This document shows, in pieces, positions 13,375 through 23,740 of a stretch of 64,000 bases of DNA. The translations under genes and the position numbers were made by a program. Origin of the DNA: Deinococcus sp. YIM 134068 (GTDB lineage Bacteria > Deinococcota > Deinococci > Deinococcales > Deinococcaceae); the NCBI RefSeq assembly GCF_036543075.1, contig NZ_JAZHPF010000001.1, positions 372,001 to 436,000 of the forward strand, in the 5' to 3' direction. The notes beneath the pieces were generated by a model that worked only from the letters and a program-made list of their open reading frames with translations, searched no databases and was not told the origin of the DNA. The number at the start of each line of letters is the position of its first letter. The stretch's first letter is position 1.

Positions 13375-14396
13375 CCGCCACGGAACCCAGACCCGGCGTG
13401 CAGGCGAGTGCGACCTCCGGCCCACGTACCCTAAACCTCATCCAGGCCATCACCGAGGCGATGCGCGAGGAACTGGCCCGTGACGAGCGTGTGGTCGTCT
13501 TCGGGCAGGACGTGGGCGCGCGGGGCGGCGTCTTCCTGGCGACGGCGGGCCTTCAGGCGGAGTTCGGGGAGCGGCGGGTCTTCGACACACCCCTCAGCGA
13601 GGCGAGCATCGTCGGCGCGGCGGTGGGAATGGCGGTGCGGGGGCTGCGGCCCATCGCCGAAATCCAGTTCGCGGACTACATGGGGCCGGGCTTCGACCAG
13701 ATCGTCAGCCAGGCGGCCAAGATTCGTTACCGCTCGGGCGGGCAGTTCACGGCACCACTCGTCATCCGCACGCCGTCGGGCGGAGGGGTCAGGGGCGGAC
13801 ACCACCACAGCCAGAGTCCCGAGAGCTACTTCACCCACACGCCGGGCCTGAAGGTGGTGATGCCGAGCACCCCTTACGACGCGAAGGGCCTGCTCAGGGC
13901 GGCGGTGCGCGGCGGCGACCCGGTGATCTACTTCGAGCCGAAGCGGCTGTACCGGGCGGCGAAGGGGGAGGTCCCGGACGGCGACTACACCGTGGAGATC
14001 GGGAAGGGTACCGTGCGCCGGGAGGGGAGCGACCTCACGGTCATCGGGTACGGCGGCGTGATGCCCGACGTGGAGAAGGCCGCCGACGCGCTCGCCACCG
14101 AGGGCGTGCGGGCCGAGGTCATCGACCTGCGCTCCTTAATGCCGTGGGACCGCGACCTCGTGCTGCGAAGTGTGGAGAAGACGGGACGGGCCGTCCTCGT
14201 CAGCGAGGCCCCGCGCACGTCCAACTTCATGGGCGAGGTCGCCTACGTCATTCAGGAACAGATGTTCGACCAACTCCTCGCGCCCGTGATGCAGGTCGCG
14301 GGCTTCGACACGCCCTATCCCTACGTACAGGACCGGGTATATCTGCCCGGTGCCAACCGCATCGCGGCGGCCTGCGTGCGGGCGCTCCAGTATTAG
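13371..14396 (+). CDS. bkdA2: Branched-chain 2-oxoacid dehydrogenase E1 beta subunit
   Basis: 341 residues. [14 protein letters not shown] is the usual start of the transketolase-like domain after a short variable leader, [12 protein letters not shown] carries ThDP-contacting residues, and IEAR-like blocks ([18 protein letters not shown]) and [24 protein letters not shown] follow. The C-terminal domain contains [15 protein letters not shown]. It overlaps the alpha gene by four bases (ATGA), consistent with 1:1 synthesis. Confidence 0.92.
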
Positions 14397-14403
14397 CCGT
14401 GAT

Positions 14404-14637
14404 ATGAGACCCGATCTCCTGCGTCCCCTGCTCGGTGCCATCGGCATCGCCATCGGCTTTCTCGTGTACAGCCTCGCCTACCGGGCACCCGAACCCTGGC
14501 CCCGCCTCCTCGTCGGCGGCATGTTCGTCGGCCTGGGCGTGAGCGCCTGGCTCTACGCCCGTGGGGAACGCTGGATTCAGGTTCTCGGGGCAATCCTCTT
14601 CGTCTACGGCGTGCTCCGAATGCTGAGCGTCATTTAG
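14404..14637 (+). CDS. Small membrane protein, 77 aa, inside the dehydrogenase operon
   Basis: Starts 7 bases after the E1 beta stop. Three hydrophobic segments are visible: LLGAIGIAIGFLVYSLAY, LLVGGMFVGLGVSAWLY and LGAILFVYGVLRMLSVI, joined by short charged loops. I do not recognise a family. Its position between E1 beta and E2 suggests co-transcription, though a link to 2-oxoacid metabolism is only positional. Codon use is host-like. Confidence 0.7.
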   Translation: MRPDLLRPLLGAIGIAIGFLVYSLAYRAPEPWPRLLVGGMFVGLGVSAWLYARGERWIQVLGAILFVYGVLRMLSVI

Positions 14638-14673
14638 AACATCCATACCCGAAGTGGTGGTCGTCAGGGCACC

Positions 14674-14700
14674 TGCTGACGGCTGACCGCTTCCCCCCGA
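14674..14700. repeat. CTGACGGCTGA-type dispersed repeat, copy 2
   Basis: GCTGACGGCTGACCGCTTCC plus CCCCGA in the gap between the small membrane gene and E2; nearly identical to the string at 4840-4873. It splits the dehydrogenase operon without a visible terminator. Confidence 0.55.
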
Positions 14701-14713
14701 CACCGAGGTCCGA

Positions 14714-16252
<1,539 letters not shown>

Positions 16253-16367
16253 TGAGGGCAGCGCCGCTGAGCTTAAATCTCTGACCAACGGGGCATCATG
16301 GGTGCGTCAGCTTGACACCCTAATGTGAACGTTCGTAGGCGTGGCCCTCTGCCGCGTCTTAGGATGA

Positions 16368-16826
16368 GTGACCGTGAGAAGACTGACCCTGCCCCACATC
16401 CTCGCGCTCCTGGCGCTGCTGACGCTCGCCGCCCCGGCGGGGGCGCTGAAGCTCATCGTCTGGGACCGCGAACTCCAGACGAAGCTGGGGTACGGGGAGA
16501 CGACCGACAAGGGCATGACCGTGCAGCTCGTGAAGGATTACAACGGCCCGGTGGTGGCGCTGTTCTCCCGCGAGGACGACGAGAAGGCCGCCGGGCTGTT
16601 CCCCAGCGTGCAAAGCCGCTACGACGGCTTCCTCCGGGGCGGGCAGCTCACGCTGGAAACGCCGAATGGCAGCCTGAGCCTCGCCCGCTTCCTGAACGGC
16701 CTGAAACTCGACCTGCTCTCCCAGCCGAGCGGGCAGGCGCTGTCGCTGCCGGGCCTGCGCGCCGCGACCGAGCGGGCCGGGTCGGGGCCGGGCCGCCCGC
16801 TTCCCCCCCTTCCAGGAGGCCGCTGA
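16368..16826 (+). CDS. Secreted protein of unknown function upstream of a two-component system
   Basis: 152 residues. The N-terminus has a basic start and hydrophobic core (RRLTLPHILALLALLTLAAPAGA, probable signal peptide cut after AGA). The mature part (LKLIVWDRELQTKLGYGETT...) is short and ends in a Gly/Pro-rich tail. The start is GTG 16368. The stop codon abuts the response-regulator ATG (TGAATG), so the genes are almost certainly co-transcribed. A TTGACA at 16312-16317 could be its -35 element. It could be a periplasmic accessory to the sensor kinase; this is inferred from position only. Confidence 0.65.
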   Translation: MTVRRLTLPHILALLALLTLAAPAGALKLIVWDRELQTKLGYGETTDKGMTVQLVKDYNGPVVALFSREDDEKAAGLFPSVQSRYDGFLRGGQLTLETPNGSLSLARFLNGLKLDLLSQPSGQALSLPGLRAATERAGSGPGRPLPPLPGGR

Positions 16827-17486
16827 ATGCTCGCCCAGATTCTCGTCGTGGAGGACGACCCGCACCTCGGGCCGCTCCTCAAGGAATACCTCTCCGCCGA
16901 CTACCTCGTGCAGCACGCCTCCACCCTGCGGGACGCGCAAGGCTGGCTGGGCACCCACTCCGCCCAGCTTATCCTCCTCGACCTCAACCTGCCCGACGGC
17001 GACGGCCTCGACCTCGTGCAGTCGCTCCGGCAGTATTCCAGCACGCCCGTGCTCGTGCTCTCGGCCAGAAGCGGCGTGCAGGAGCGGGTGGCGGGGCTGA
17101 ACGCGGGGGCCGACGACTACCTCACCAAGCCCTTCGCCATGCCCGAACTCGACGCGCGGATCACGGCCCTGCTGAGACGCACCGCCGCCGGAACGGGCGT
17201 AAATCTGGGGAATACCAGCCTCTCGACGAGCAGCCTCCTGCTGACGGTGAACGACAAGAGCGTGAACCTCACGGAACACGAGGCCCGCATTCTGGAGCTG
17301 ATGATGCGTACGCCGGAGCGGGTGTTCAGCCGTGCGGATATCGAGTCGCACCTGTACGGCTGGGAGACCCCCAACTCCAACTCCGTGGAGGTCCGCATCT
17401 CGCAGCTCCGCAAGAAGCTGGAGCAGGCGGCCTCGGACCTCCGCATCCGCACCATCCGCAACGTCGGGTATGTCCTGCAAGCCTGA
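16827..17486 (+). CDS. OmpR/PhoB family response regulator
   Basis: 219 residues. Receiver domain: acidic pair D10/D11 in [10 protein letters not shown], phosphoacceptor D52 in [14 protein letters not shown]79 in LVLSARSG, and K101 in [17 protein letters not shown]. The C-terminal winged helix has [24 protein letters not shown] and the recognition region [16 protein letters not shown], ending in [10 protein letters not shown]. The cognate kinase gene lies 270 bases downstream; the gap holds a hairpin and repeats. The target genes cannot be told from the sequence. Confidence 0.93.
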   Translation: MLAQILVVEDDPHLGPLLKEYLSADYLVQHASTLRDAQGWLGTHSAQLILLDLNLPDGDGLDLVQSLRQYSSTPVLVLSARSGVQERVAGLNAGADDYLTKPFAMPELDARITALLRRTAAGTGVNLGNTSLSTSSLLLTVNDKSVNLTEHEARILELMMRTPERVFSRADIESHLYGWETPNSNSVEVRISQLRKKLEQAASDLRIRTIRNVGYVLQA

Positions 17487-17526
17487 GCCGACGTGTCCTA
17501 GACTTCGCCCATGACCCTTCTGCCCG

Positions 17527-17555
17527 CCCGCCCCGCGACTGACTGCCGGGGCGGG
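17527..17555 (+). terminator. GC-rich hairpin after the response regulator
   Basis: CCCGCCCCG and CGGGGCGGG form a perfect 9-bp stem around an 11-base loop, followed by TGTGTCTTTG. The tail is only moderately T-rich, so partial termination is more likely than complete. This could lower kinase expression relative to the regulator. Confidence 0.5.
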
Positions 17556-17572
17556 TGTGTCTTTGCTTATGG

Positions 17573-17738
17573 TTGGCGACTGGCGACGAGGGACCGACGA
17601 CGGGGAAGTTTGAATCTACGTTCTGGGGACGCGACGCCCGCTCACCCCCTCCCAGCCTCCCCCCTCAAGGGGGAGGGGCAAAAGAACACGGCAGCCCTCT
17701 TGCCGTCTCGCTGGCGACTGGCGGCTGGCGGCTGGCCG
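17573..17738. repeat. Repeat-rich gap between response regulator and kinase
   Basis: Contains TTGGCGACTGGCGAC near 17573, a hairpin CCTCCCCCCTCAAGGGGGAG near 17655-17680, and a run CTGGCGACTGGCGGCTGGCG followed by GCTGGCCGCT at 17710-17738. Similar TGGCGACTGG strings are found in at least four other intergenic places in the window. No gene is seen in the gap. Confidence 0.55.
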
Positions 17739-17755
17739 CTCCCCGGAGCCACCCC

Positions 17756-19144
17756 ATGACCCGCCCCGCCCCCCTCCGCACCGCCCGCGTCGCGTGGCGT
17801 CACAGCCTGCGCTTCCGGCTGGCGCTCGTCTATACCCTGGTGGCGCTGGCCCTCATCAGTGTGATCGGGCTGGGCGTGATGACGCTGCTGCTGCGGCAGA
17901 TGGACACCCAGTTCCAGACGCGCCTGAACGAGCGGGCCGACAGTCTCGCCGAGGCGTTCGTGAGCCGGGGGCAGAGCCTGGGGAAGTCACCCGGCGGCAC
18001 GGGCGTCTACACCATGATTGTGGACGAGGACGGGCGCGTGCTGGCCGCCACGCCCAGCCTGCGGCAGTACGAGGGGGCACCCTTTCCCTTCGAGGGGCAG
18101 GCGACGGTGCAACTCGGCGACTTCCCGGCGCGGACGACGACCCGGCTGTTGGAGGGCTTCGGGACGCTGTGGGTGGCCCTGCCCGAGGAGGCGCTGCTGG
18201 ACGCCCGGCAAAGCGCCTTGAATGCCCTGCTCCTCGCGCTCCTCACCACGCCGGTCCTGATGCTCATCCTGGGATGGTGGGTGGGGCGGCGGGCGCTGGC
18301 GGACCTGGGGGGGGCCGCCGACCTCGCCGACCGGATCGATCCCACCCGCAGCCTCGCGGCGCTGCCGCTGCCCGCCCGGCAGGACGAGGTTCACCGCCTG
18401 CTCGCGGCGCTCAACCGCCTGCTGGTGCGGATCGAGGCGGGGCAGGCACGCGAGAAGCAACTGCTGGGGCAGATCGTCCACGAACTCGGCGCGCCCCTCA
18501 CCGTCCTCAAGGCGAGCCTCGCGCGGGCCACCGAGCGGACGGAAGACCCCGAGGTTCTGCGGGCGGCCCTCGTCGCCGACGAGCTGACCTTCACCACGCA
18601 GGACCTGATGCAGCTCGCGCGCGGGCAACTGGAGATGAAGGTGGTCTGGCACTTCATCCCGGCGGCGACCCTGCGCGGGCGGCTCGACCGGCTGGTGCCC
18701 GGCACCACCTTCGCGGGCGACTGGGACGGCATGATCCTGTGTGACCCCGACCGGCTGACGCAGGCGCTCCGCAACCTCCTCGCCAATGCGCGCCGCGCCG
18801 CCGGGACGGAGGGGCAGGTGTCCGTCGCCCTGTGCGAGACCTCCGAGCACGTGACCTTCCGGGTGCGCGACTCTGGCCCCGGCCTGCCCCCCGAACTCGG
18901 CGAGCGCATCTTCGACCCCTTCGTGAGCGGCAGCGGCTCCAGCGGCCTCGGCCTGAGTGTGGCCCGCCAGATCGCGGCGCTGCACGGCGGCACCCTCGTC
19001 GCGGGAGGTGCGCGGGGAGGGGGGACCCTCCCCGGCGAGGCGGTCGGCGGTGCCCAGTTCACCCTCACCCTGCCCGGCGCGGCCCTCGGCGACGACGAGG
19101 AAGAGGAGTTCGGGGAGGAGCGGGAGGCGGTGGCGTCGCGGTAG
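17756..19144 (+). CDS. Sensor histidine kinase
   Basis: 462 residues. A first membrane helix (about 20-46, [20 protein letters not shown]), an extracytoplasmic loop of about 105 residues, and a second helix (about 155-176, [19 protein letters not shown]) lead to a HAMP-like linker. The dimerisation box is [15 protein letters not shown] with H242. The ATP domain shows the N box [10 protein letters not shown] (N344), G1 DSGPGLP (372-378) and G2 [12 protein letters not shown]. The H-box GAP replaces the common RTP. An acidic C-terminal tail ([13 protein letters not shown]) is unusual. It pairs with the response regulator just upstream; the extracytoplasmic loop may sense envelope conditions. Confidence 0.92.
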   Translation: MTRPAPLRTARVAWRHSLRFRLALVYTLVALALISVIGLGVMTLLLRQMDTQFQTRLNERADSLAEAFVSRGQSLGKSPGGTGVYTMIVDEDGRVLAATPSLRQYEGAPFPFEGQATVQLGDFPARTTTRLLEGFGTLWVALPEEALLDARQSALNALLLALLTTPVLMLILGWWVGRRALADLGGAADLADRIDPTRSLAALPLPARQDEVHRLLAALNRLLVRIEAGQAREKQLLGQIVHELGAPLTVLKASLARATERTEDPEVLRAALVADELTFTTQDLMQLARGQLEMKVVWHFIPAATLRGRLDRLVPGTTFAGDWDGMILCDPDRLTQALRNLLANARRAAGTEGQVSVALCETSEHVTFRVRDSGPGLPPELGERIFDPFVSGSGSSGLGLSVARQIAALHGGTLVAGGARGGGTLPGEAVGGAQFTLTLPGAALGDDEEEEFGEEREAVASR

Positions 19145-19310
19145 GGCGAGGGTCGCCGGTCGCAGAACAGGACTTGCCAGAACAGGACTTGAAGGGGCGG
19201 AGCGTCCTCCCGATTCGGGAACGCTCTGCCGACTTCCGGAACGCCGCACCCCCCGAATCCCCCCGACGAATCTCTCCTCCCCAACGCGCCCGCCCCGTTA
19301 TGCTGCCCCA

Positions 19311-20393
19311 GTGACCGCCGCCGTCCACACCTCCGCCTCCGAGTTGCGCGCCCTGCTCACCCTGCGCTTCACGCCACAGCTCGGACCGCGCCGCATCGAG
19401 AGCCTGCGGCGGCACTTCGGGAGCGCGGAGGCGGCGTTGCGCGCGCCCCTGACGACCCTGCGCGCGGTGCCCGGCCTGGACGCCAAGTCGCTCGCGGCCC
19501 TCGGCTCGGCGAAGGCGGGGGAACAGGCGGAGGCCGAACTGGACAAGGCGCGGGCGGAGGGTGTGACCCTGCTTGGGCGGGGGCTGGAGGGCTACCCGCC
19601 CGCGCTGGACGCCCTGGGGGACCCGCCGCCGGTCCTGTGGGTGCGCGGTGAGCTGCCCAGCTTCCCGGTCGTGCCCCGCGCCGTCGGCATCGTGGGAACG
19701 CGGGCGGCCAGCCCCCACGCCCTGAGCCTCACGCGCGCCGTGGCCGCCGACCTCGCGCGGGCGGGCGTGACCGTCGTGAGCGGCCTCGCGCGGGGCGTGG
19801 ACACCGCCGCCCACGAGGCGAGCGTGGAGGCCGGGGGCGTCAGCGTCGGGGTCCTCGGCAGCGCCGTGAACCACATCTATCCGCGCGAGAACGAACGCCT
19901 CGCCGCGCGCCTCACCCTGATCAGCGAGTACCCGCTCGGCACTGGTCCGGCGCAGCACCACTTCCCGACGAGGAACCGCCTCATTGCGGCCCTGAGCGCG
20001 GGCACTCTCGTTGTGGAGGGCGAACTGAGGAGCGGCAGCCTGATCACCGCCACCCATGCCCTCGAATGCGGGCGCACCGTCTTCGCCGTGCCGGGCCGCG
20101 CCGGGGACCCCCGTGCCGCCGGTCCCCACCGCCTGCTCCGTGAGGGGGCCGTCCTCACCGAAAGCGCCGCCGACCTCCTCACCGAACTCGGCTGGGGCGA
20201 GGCTCCCGCCGCCCCCCTCCCCGACCTGCCGCCCGATCAGGCCCGCGTCCTCGCCGCGCTGACGGCCCCCGCCACCCTCGACGACCTGCACGCCGTGACG
20301 GGCCTGCCCCTGCCGGAGTTGCAGACGGCGCTGGTGATGCTGCACCTCATGGGGCTGGCCGAGGAGGTCGGGGGCCGCTGGGTGCGGCGGTAG
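19311..20393 (+). CDS. dprA: DNA processing protein DprA
   Basis: Binds incoming single-stranded DNA during natural transformation and loads RecA. 360 residues. The N-terminal SAM-like region ([20 protein letters not shown]) is followed by the Rossmann-like DprA domain: [77 protein letters not shown], and [15 protein letters not shown]. The C-terminal winged-helix segment (about 300-360) is present. GTG 19311 is the only start giving a normal N-terminus. Deinococcus is naturally competent, so this fits. Just upstream is a 13-base direct repeat (AGAACAGGACTTG twice). Confidence 0.95.
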   Translation: MTAAVHTSASELRALLTLRFTPQLGPRRIESLRRHFGSAEAALRAPLTTLRAVPGLDAKSLAALGSAKAGEQAEAELDKARAEGVTLLGRGLEGYPPALDALGDPPPVLWVRGELPSFPVVPRAVGIVGTRAASPHALSLTRAVAADLARAGVTVVSGLARGVDTAAHEASVEAGGVSVGVLGSAVNHIYPRENERLAARLTLISEYPLGTGPAQHHFPTRNRLIAALSAGTLVVEGELRSGSLITATHALECGRTVFAVPGRAGDPRAAGPHRLLREGAVLTESAADLLTELGWGEAPAAPLPDLPPDQARVLAALTAPATLDDLHAVTGLPLPELQTALVMLHLMGLAEEVGGRWVRR

Positions 20394-20406
20394 GGGAGGG
20401 GAGACG

Positions 20407-20643
20407 ATGCCGAGCAGCACCACCGGAACCAGCTTGGAGCGCCTCGCCGTGCGCGTCCTGCTGCGCCTTCAGGCCGAGCCGAACACGTACACCGCCCGCA
20501 GTCTCGCCCGCGTTTTGGGTGAGTCGCCCAACCGGGTCAACCGCGTCGTACAGGCCATTGAGGCGGAGATCGGCGTGGAACGCTCGGGACCGCACGGCAC
20601 CCTGCGCGTCCTTCCGCCGGGGGAGGGGAGGGGCGAGGGCTAG
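20407..20643 (+). CDS. Small helix-turn-helix protein downstream of dprA
   Basis: 78 residues. LERLAVRVLLRLQAEPNTYTARSLARVLGESPNRVNRVVQAIEAE reads as a compact winged helix: helix 1, then TARSLARVLG-ESPNRVNRVVQAIE as the helix-turn-helix. The end (PPGEGRGEG) is low complexity. It begins 13 bases after the dprA stop, so probably shares its transcript. I do not recognise a named family; a small DNA-binding regulator is inferred from the fold only. Confidence 0.6.
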   Translation: MPSSTTGTSLERLAVRVLLRLQAEPNTYTARSLARVLGESPNRVNRVVQAIEAEIGVERSGPHGTLRVLPPGEGRGEG

Positions 20644-20658
20644 AGCCTTCGGGCCTTT

Positions 20659-20690
20659 TCCTGGCGACTGGAAGCTGGCGACTGGCGACC
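20659..20690. repeat. TGGCGACTGG-type dispersed repeat
   Basis: CTGGCGACTGGAAGCTGGCG followed by ACTGGCGACC, between two convergent genes. The same core occurs at 17573, 17710, 43947 (inverted), 44431 and 49286 (inverted). Confidence 0.5.
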
Positions 20691-20696
20691 CCTGCC

Positions 20697-20948
20697 CTAC
20701 AAGTCGCTCGTCCCCGTCACACCGCCCCGCCCGTCCGTGATCAGGCCCTCCTCGTGCCCGCCCTCGGGGTCGAGCGGGGTGCCGGGAAGGTCGGGGGGAG
20801 TGTCACCCTCCTCGGGGGTCTCCGTGTCGTCCCCGAAGGCGGAGATGCCCTCGATGCTGCCCGCCTCGCCCGGTGCCCCCGCGTGCCCCGGCGTGTCCTC
20901 GGTGATGCCCGTCATACCGCCCGTCGCCAGCGATCCGTCGTCCGTCAT
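20697..20948 (-). CDS. Acidic, Gly-rich, probably disordered small protein
   Basis: 83 residues beginning MTDDGSLATGGMTGIT, dominated by D, E, G, T and P, with no hydrophobic core; intrinsically disordered by appearance. A good Shine-Dalgarno sequence (AAAGGAG, 7 bases before ATG) supports that it is really translated. No family is recognised. Its composition resembles the 58-residue acidic protein at 61671. Deinococcus encodes many such hydrophilic proteins, some linked to desiccation, but nothing here shows that role. Confidence 0.6.
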   Translation of the reverse strand: MTDDGSLATGGMTGITEDTPGHAGAPGEAGSIEGISAFGDDTETPEEGDTPPDLPGTPLDPEGGHEEGLITDGRGGVTGTSDL

Positions 20949-21022
20949 CGCGCCACTCCTTTCAAAGCCGTACAACAAGTCCCTACAGTCAAGCTCCCCC
21001 AGCTTAGGGGCTGAAGGCACGC

Positions 21023-21310
21023 TCAGGCATGTTGGGGACCGTAATCCTTCTCCACACTGACGCGCGGCGGGCCGGGGAGTTGGACGCCCTCCCGCGCCTC
21101 GTCGAGCAGATCGTCCATCTGCCCGAGCAGCCCGACCGTCAGCGTTCCGCCCGTCCCGGTCAAGCCCGCCGCCGCCGGGTCGAGGACGACCGCCCAGCCA
21201 CCACCCGGCCACTCCACCCGCGCCGTCAGCGCCTCGCCGCGTGTCAGGGCCGCGACCTCCAGATCGTCGAGGCGCACGCGGACACGACCGGAGGCGAAGC
21301 GGACCTTCAA
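21023..21310 (-). CDS. Hypothetical protein, 95 aa
   Basis: Starts MKVRFASGRVRVRLDDLEVAAL and looks beta-rich (RVRVRLDDLEVAALTRGEALTARVEW), without signal peptide or membrane segment. I have seen similar short conserved hypothetical proteins starting with MKVR(F/I) but cannot name the family with certainty. It is divergent from the epimerase gene, with 47 bases between starts, so the two may share a promoter region. Confidence 0.55.
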   Translation of the reverse strand: MKVRFASGRVRVRLDDLEVAALTRGEALTARVEWPGGGWAVVLDPAAAGLTGTGGTLTVGLLGQMDDLLDEAREGVQLPGPPRVSVEKDYGPQHA

Positions 21311-21357
21311 GACGACCCTGCCATAGGGGACATGCTAGCGGCGTGGGATGCTGGGGC

Positions 21358-22365
21358 ATGACCAAGACGACCTTGAGCGTCCTCGTGCTGGGTGGGACAC
21401 AGTTTGTCGGGCGGCACATCGTGGAGGCGTTGCTGGCGGGCGGGCACCGAGTTAGCGTGTTCACGCGCGGGCGCACGCCGGACGAGTTGCCGGGCGAGGT
21501 CGAGCGGCTGCACGGCGACCGCGACGGCGGCACGGCGGGCCTCTCCGCGCTGGAGGGCCGGACCTGGGACGCCTGCGTGGACGTGAGCGGCTACATGCCC
21601 CGGCAGGTGCGCGCGAGCGCCGGGACGTTGCGGGAGCGGGTGGGCCGCTACGTGTTCGTCAGCACCGTGAGCGTGTACGCCGAGCAAAGCCGCCACCCCA
21701 TCCGCGAGGACGACCCGCTCTTGCCGGAGGCCGGGGAGGACGTGACGGAGGTGACGGGCGAGACCTACGGGCCGCTCAAAGTCACCTGTGAGCGCATCGT
21801 CCGCGACACGTTCGGAGACCGCGCGACCGTCATGCGTCCGCAGATCGTGGCCGGGCCGCACGATCCCACCGGACGCTACACCCGCTGGGTGGACCGGGTG
21901 GCGGCGGGGGGTCTTTTCCTCGCGCCCGGAGACGGTTCGGACCACATGCAGGTCATCGACGCCCGCGACCTCGCCCGCTTCACCGTGACGGTGCTGGAGG
22001 AGGACGTGCCGGGCGTATTCAACCTCGCCGGGCCACGCCTGACCTGGCGCGAGTTCGTGGACGCGGCGCGGGAGGCCACTGGGTCGAACGCTCGGCCCGC
22101 CTGGGTGGACGTGGACACACTGGAAGCCCACGGCATCGGCTGGCGGGAGTTGCCCGCCTGGGTTCCTGCTAACGGTGAACAGGGCGGCCTCATGGACGTG
22201 GCGAACGAGCGGGCGCGAGCGGCGGGCCTCATCCTCACCGACCCGGTGACGACGGCACGGGACACGCGGGCCTGGAGCGCGGGCACGCCGCAGAAGACCT
22301 TTCTCACCCCCGAACGTGAGGCGGAAGTGCTGGCGGCCAGAGGCGAGGGGGCGGAGCAAGGCTGA
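21358..22365 (+). CDS. NAD-dependent epimerase/dehydratase (atypical extended SDR)
   Basis: 335 residues. The N-terminal Rossmann motif is VLVLGGTQFVGRHIVEALLAGGH, of the GGTxFxG type seen in atypical SDRs. CVDVSGYMPRQVRASAGTL and YVFVSTVSVYAEQSRHPI mark the nucleotide-binding sheet, and GETYGPLKVTCERI supplies the YxxxK catalytic pair. GVFNLAGPRLTWREFVDAA is typical of the C-terminal substrate region. The substrate is unknown; candidates are sugar nucleotides or an mRNA-binding-type plant homologue fold. The ATG is chosen so that MTKTTLSVLVLGG starts the first strand. Confidence 0.8.
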   Translation: MTKTTLSVLVLGGTQFVGRHIVEALLAGGHRVSVFTRGRTPDELPGEVERLHGDRDGGTAGLSALEGRTWDACVDVSGYMPRQVRASAGTLRERVGRYVFVSTVSVYAEQSRHPIREDDPLLPEAGEDVTEVTGETYGPLKVTCERIVRDTFGDRATVMRPQIVAGPHDPTGRYTRWVDRVAAGGLFLAPGDGSDHMQVIDARDLARFTVTVLEEDVPGVFNLAGPRLTWREFVDAAREATGSNARPAWVDVDTLEAHGIGWRELPAWVPANGEQGGLMDVANERARAAGLILTDPVTTARDTRAWSAGTPQKTFLTPEREAEVLAARGEGAEQG

Positions 22366-22520
22366 GCCGTTTGTGGCTCTGGCATGAACCTGGGCTTCAT
22401 CCCCGCTGCACGGGACCTTCGAGGAGGACGCGCGGAACGTTGATTTCCGGCGCTTAACCTGCGGGCATCAGGAAAGGCGAGCGTCGCCGACCTGCAAACC
22501 CCACCCGGAGGAGAACGACC

Positions 22521-22946
22521 ATGACCCAGCCCCGCAAGACCGCCCTGACCACCGCCGCCCTGCTCCTGACCGCCGCGATGACCCTCGGTGCCGCCGGTGC
22601 CCAGACGATCACCGGGACGACGGGCACGGCGACCGCCCACCCGAACGTCCTCTTCCTGGCCGACACGGGCCGCGCGGGGGCGGTGGACGTGGAGGTGGAC
22701 GGCACCCAGATTCAGACGAACGTGCGTGCCAGCGACCGCGCGAGCGCCCTGCGCCTGACCCCCGGCACCCACGCCATCACCGTGAAGGCGAGCGTCGGCG
22801 GCGCGACCCTGGCGACGACCACCCTGAACGTGATGGCGAACAGCCTCTACGCCGTGAGCCTCCAGAACGACGAGGACACGATGGGCTACGAACTTGCCCT
22901 CGCCAGCGGCGATACTGCGGTGAGAACGGCGGTGAACGTCCACTGA
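22521..22946 (+). CDS. Secreted DUF4397 protein
   Basis: 141 residues. A signal peptide (KTALTTAALLLTAAMTLGAAGAQ) precedes a small immunoglobulin-like beta domain. The pattern NVLFLADTGRAGAVDVEVDG, LRLTPGTHAITV and SLYAVSLQND matches DUF4397, a domain found in secreted bacterial proteins of unknown role. GGAG is located upstream of the ATG. A second, lipid-anchored paralogue follows 182 bases later, after a terminator. Confidence 0.75.
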   Translation: MTQPRKTALTTAALLLTAAMTLGAAGAQTITGTTGTATAHPNVLFLADTGRAGAVDVEVDGTQIQTNVRASDRASALRLTPGTHAITVKASVGGATLATTTLNVMANSLYAVSLQNDEDTMGYELALASGDTAVRTAVNVH

Positions 22947-22972
22947 GCCGCTCCCACCCCATCCACCCCCCA

Positions 22973-23004
22973 CCCCGTCCCGGACCACCCGAGGCGGGGC
23001 TTTT
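22973..23004 (+). terminator. Intrinsic terminator after the first DUF4397 gene
   Basis: CCCCGTC and GGCGGGG form a 7-bp stem (one G-T pair) around a 13-base loop, followed by CTTTTC. It lies 26 bases after the stop codon. Confidence 0.6.
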
Positions 23005-23127
23005 CATGTCGGCAACGGTTTATGAGGCGGATGACCTGCCCGGTCTTGAGCGGACTCTCGTGCAGGGGAGAGGAATGGGTCGCTAGGCTCTGGAGAGGCA
23101 AGCCGACCGCCCCTGGAGGAACCACCT

Positions 23128-23538
23128 ATGCACCCACGCCCACGCCCCACCCTCGCCCCCCTCGCCCTCGGCCTCCTGACCCTGGGAACCCTGATCGGAT
23201 GCGCGCCCGCGACTTCCACCCAGGCTCTCCCCGGACAGGCGTCCTCTCCCGCCGCCCGTACGGACACCGCGACCGTATTCTTCCGCTCCCAGACGCAGCG
23301 GGCGGGCGACGTGGACGTGGTGCTCGACAACCGTACGGTCCTCCTGCGGCAGGTGCGTGCCAGCGCCCCCTACCGGCCCATCAGCCTGCCCCCCGGACGC
23401 CGGACCCTCAGCGTTCAGAACTCGCTCAACGGCACCTTGCTGGCGGACATCAGCGTGGACCTTCGGGCGGGAGGCACCTACGGGCTGATCCTGGCGGTGG
23501 ACGCCGTGACCAACGAGTACGTCCTGGTGTTGGAATAG
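23128..23538 (+). CDS. DUF4397 lipoprotein
   Basis: 136 residues. The signal peptide ends in a lipobox, LGTLIGC, so the cysteine at about residue 25 should be lipidated. The mature domain ([58 protein letters not shown]) parallels the gene at 22521, indicating tandem paralogues. CTGGAGG lies upstream of the ATG. Likely on the envelope; function unknown. Confidence 0.75.
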   Translation: MHPRPRPTLAPLALGLLTLGTLIGCAPATSTQALPGQASSPAARTDTATVFFRSQTQRAGDVDVVLDNRTVLLRQVRASAPYRPISLPPGRRTLSVQNSLNGTLLADISVDLRAGGTYGLILAVDAVTNEYVLVLE

Positions 23539-23740
23539 GAGAGCTGGACTGGGAGAGCGGCACGGCGTCCGACCCCGTGACCTTCTCCTGACGGACCATG
23601 TACCCTCCCGTCGTCGCGCGGCCCCCTCCTCTTCGAGCGGGGCCGTTCTGCTGTTGTCTCCCAGCGGTGAGAAGGTAGGCCCGGCGGGAAAGCCCGAAAA
23701 AGGGCGGGTGGTATGCTGGCCCCCGTTCACTTGGGGGGAG

